From Ghiorsea sp. (GTDB lineage Bacteria > Pseudomonadota > Zetaproteobacteria > Mariprofundales > Mariprofundaceae): DNA of 6,049 nt. A program made the position numbers and the translations under genes. The DNA is taken from the NCBI GenBank assembly GCA_021772875.1, contig JAJFLD010000095.1, positions 1 to 6,049 of the forward strand, written 5' to 3'. This document shows, piece by piece, positions 6,042-6,049 of the stretch (the stretch's first letter is position 1; each line of letters opens with the position of its first letter). A model generated the notes under the pieces. It was not told the origin of the DNA, did not search any database, and saw nothing but the letters and a program-made list of their open reading frames with translations.

Positions 6042-6049
6042 TGAGGTTG

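Noticed and set aside
1..6049. CRISPR array, tRNA or rRNA genes, phage or defence genes
   Set aside because: No regular spaced repeats, no tRNA-like TPsiC/acceptor pattern, no rRNA signatures and no such protein motifs were seen on either strand.

Overview
The window carries one plus-strand metabolic operon for the glycine cleavage system (GCS), headed by a class V aminotransferase. The order is aminotransferase (189-1382), gcvT (1382-2479), gcvH (2489-2869, interrupted by an in-frame stop), gcvPA (2944-4302) and gcvPB (4299-5777). Together these encode the T, H and P components. P is the two-subunit (alpha/beta) form rather than one chain of about 950 residues. The L protein (lpd), glyA and any gcv regulator are not in the window.

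The organism is a bacterium with moderate, by eye mid-40s, GC. The protein sequences and Shine-Dalgarno sites look proteobacterial. A split P protein beside a glyoxylate aminotransferase would suit an autotroph that recycles 2-phosphoglycolate carbon (glyoxylate to glycine, then to methylene-THF, CO2 and NH3). That includes chemolithoautotrophic gamma- or zetaproteobacteria, but the taxon is inference only.

Layout. 1-188: a probable divergent intergenic region, with a possible partial minus-strand gene at 1-56 and a candidate promoter and SD for the operon. 189-2869: aminotransferase-gcvT-gcvH, tightly packed (a 1-nt TAATG overlap, then a 9-nt gap). 2870-2943: a short gap holding a strong intrinsic-terminator-like hairpin. 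2944-5777: gcvPA-gcvPB, overlapping by 4 nt (ATGA) with a near-perfect SD. 5778-6049: no convincing gene, but three inverted repeats, including a long imperfect hairpin of about 100 nt.

The most notable observation is in gcvH. The frame is full length and well conserved on both sides, but codon 75, just after the YAPVS motif and 12 codons past the lipoyl-lysine, is TAA. The other GCS genes look intact. This is a recent nonsense mutation, a sequencing or assembly error, or an unusual expression case. The second notable point is the terminator between gcvH and gcvPA, which would uncouple P-protein expression from T and H. No clearly novel system is visible; most of the window is ordinary central one-carbon metabolism.
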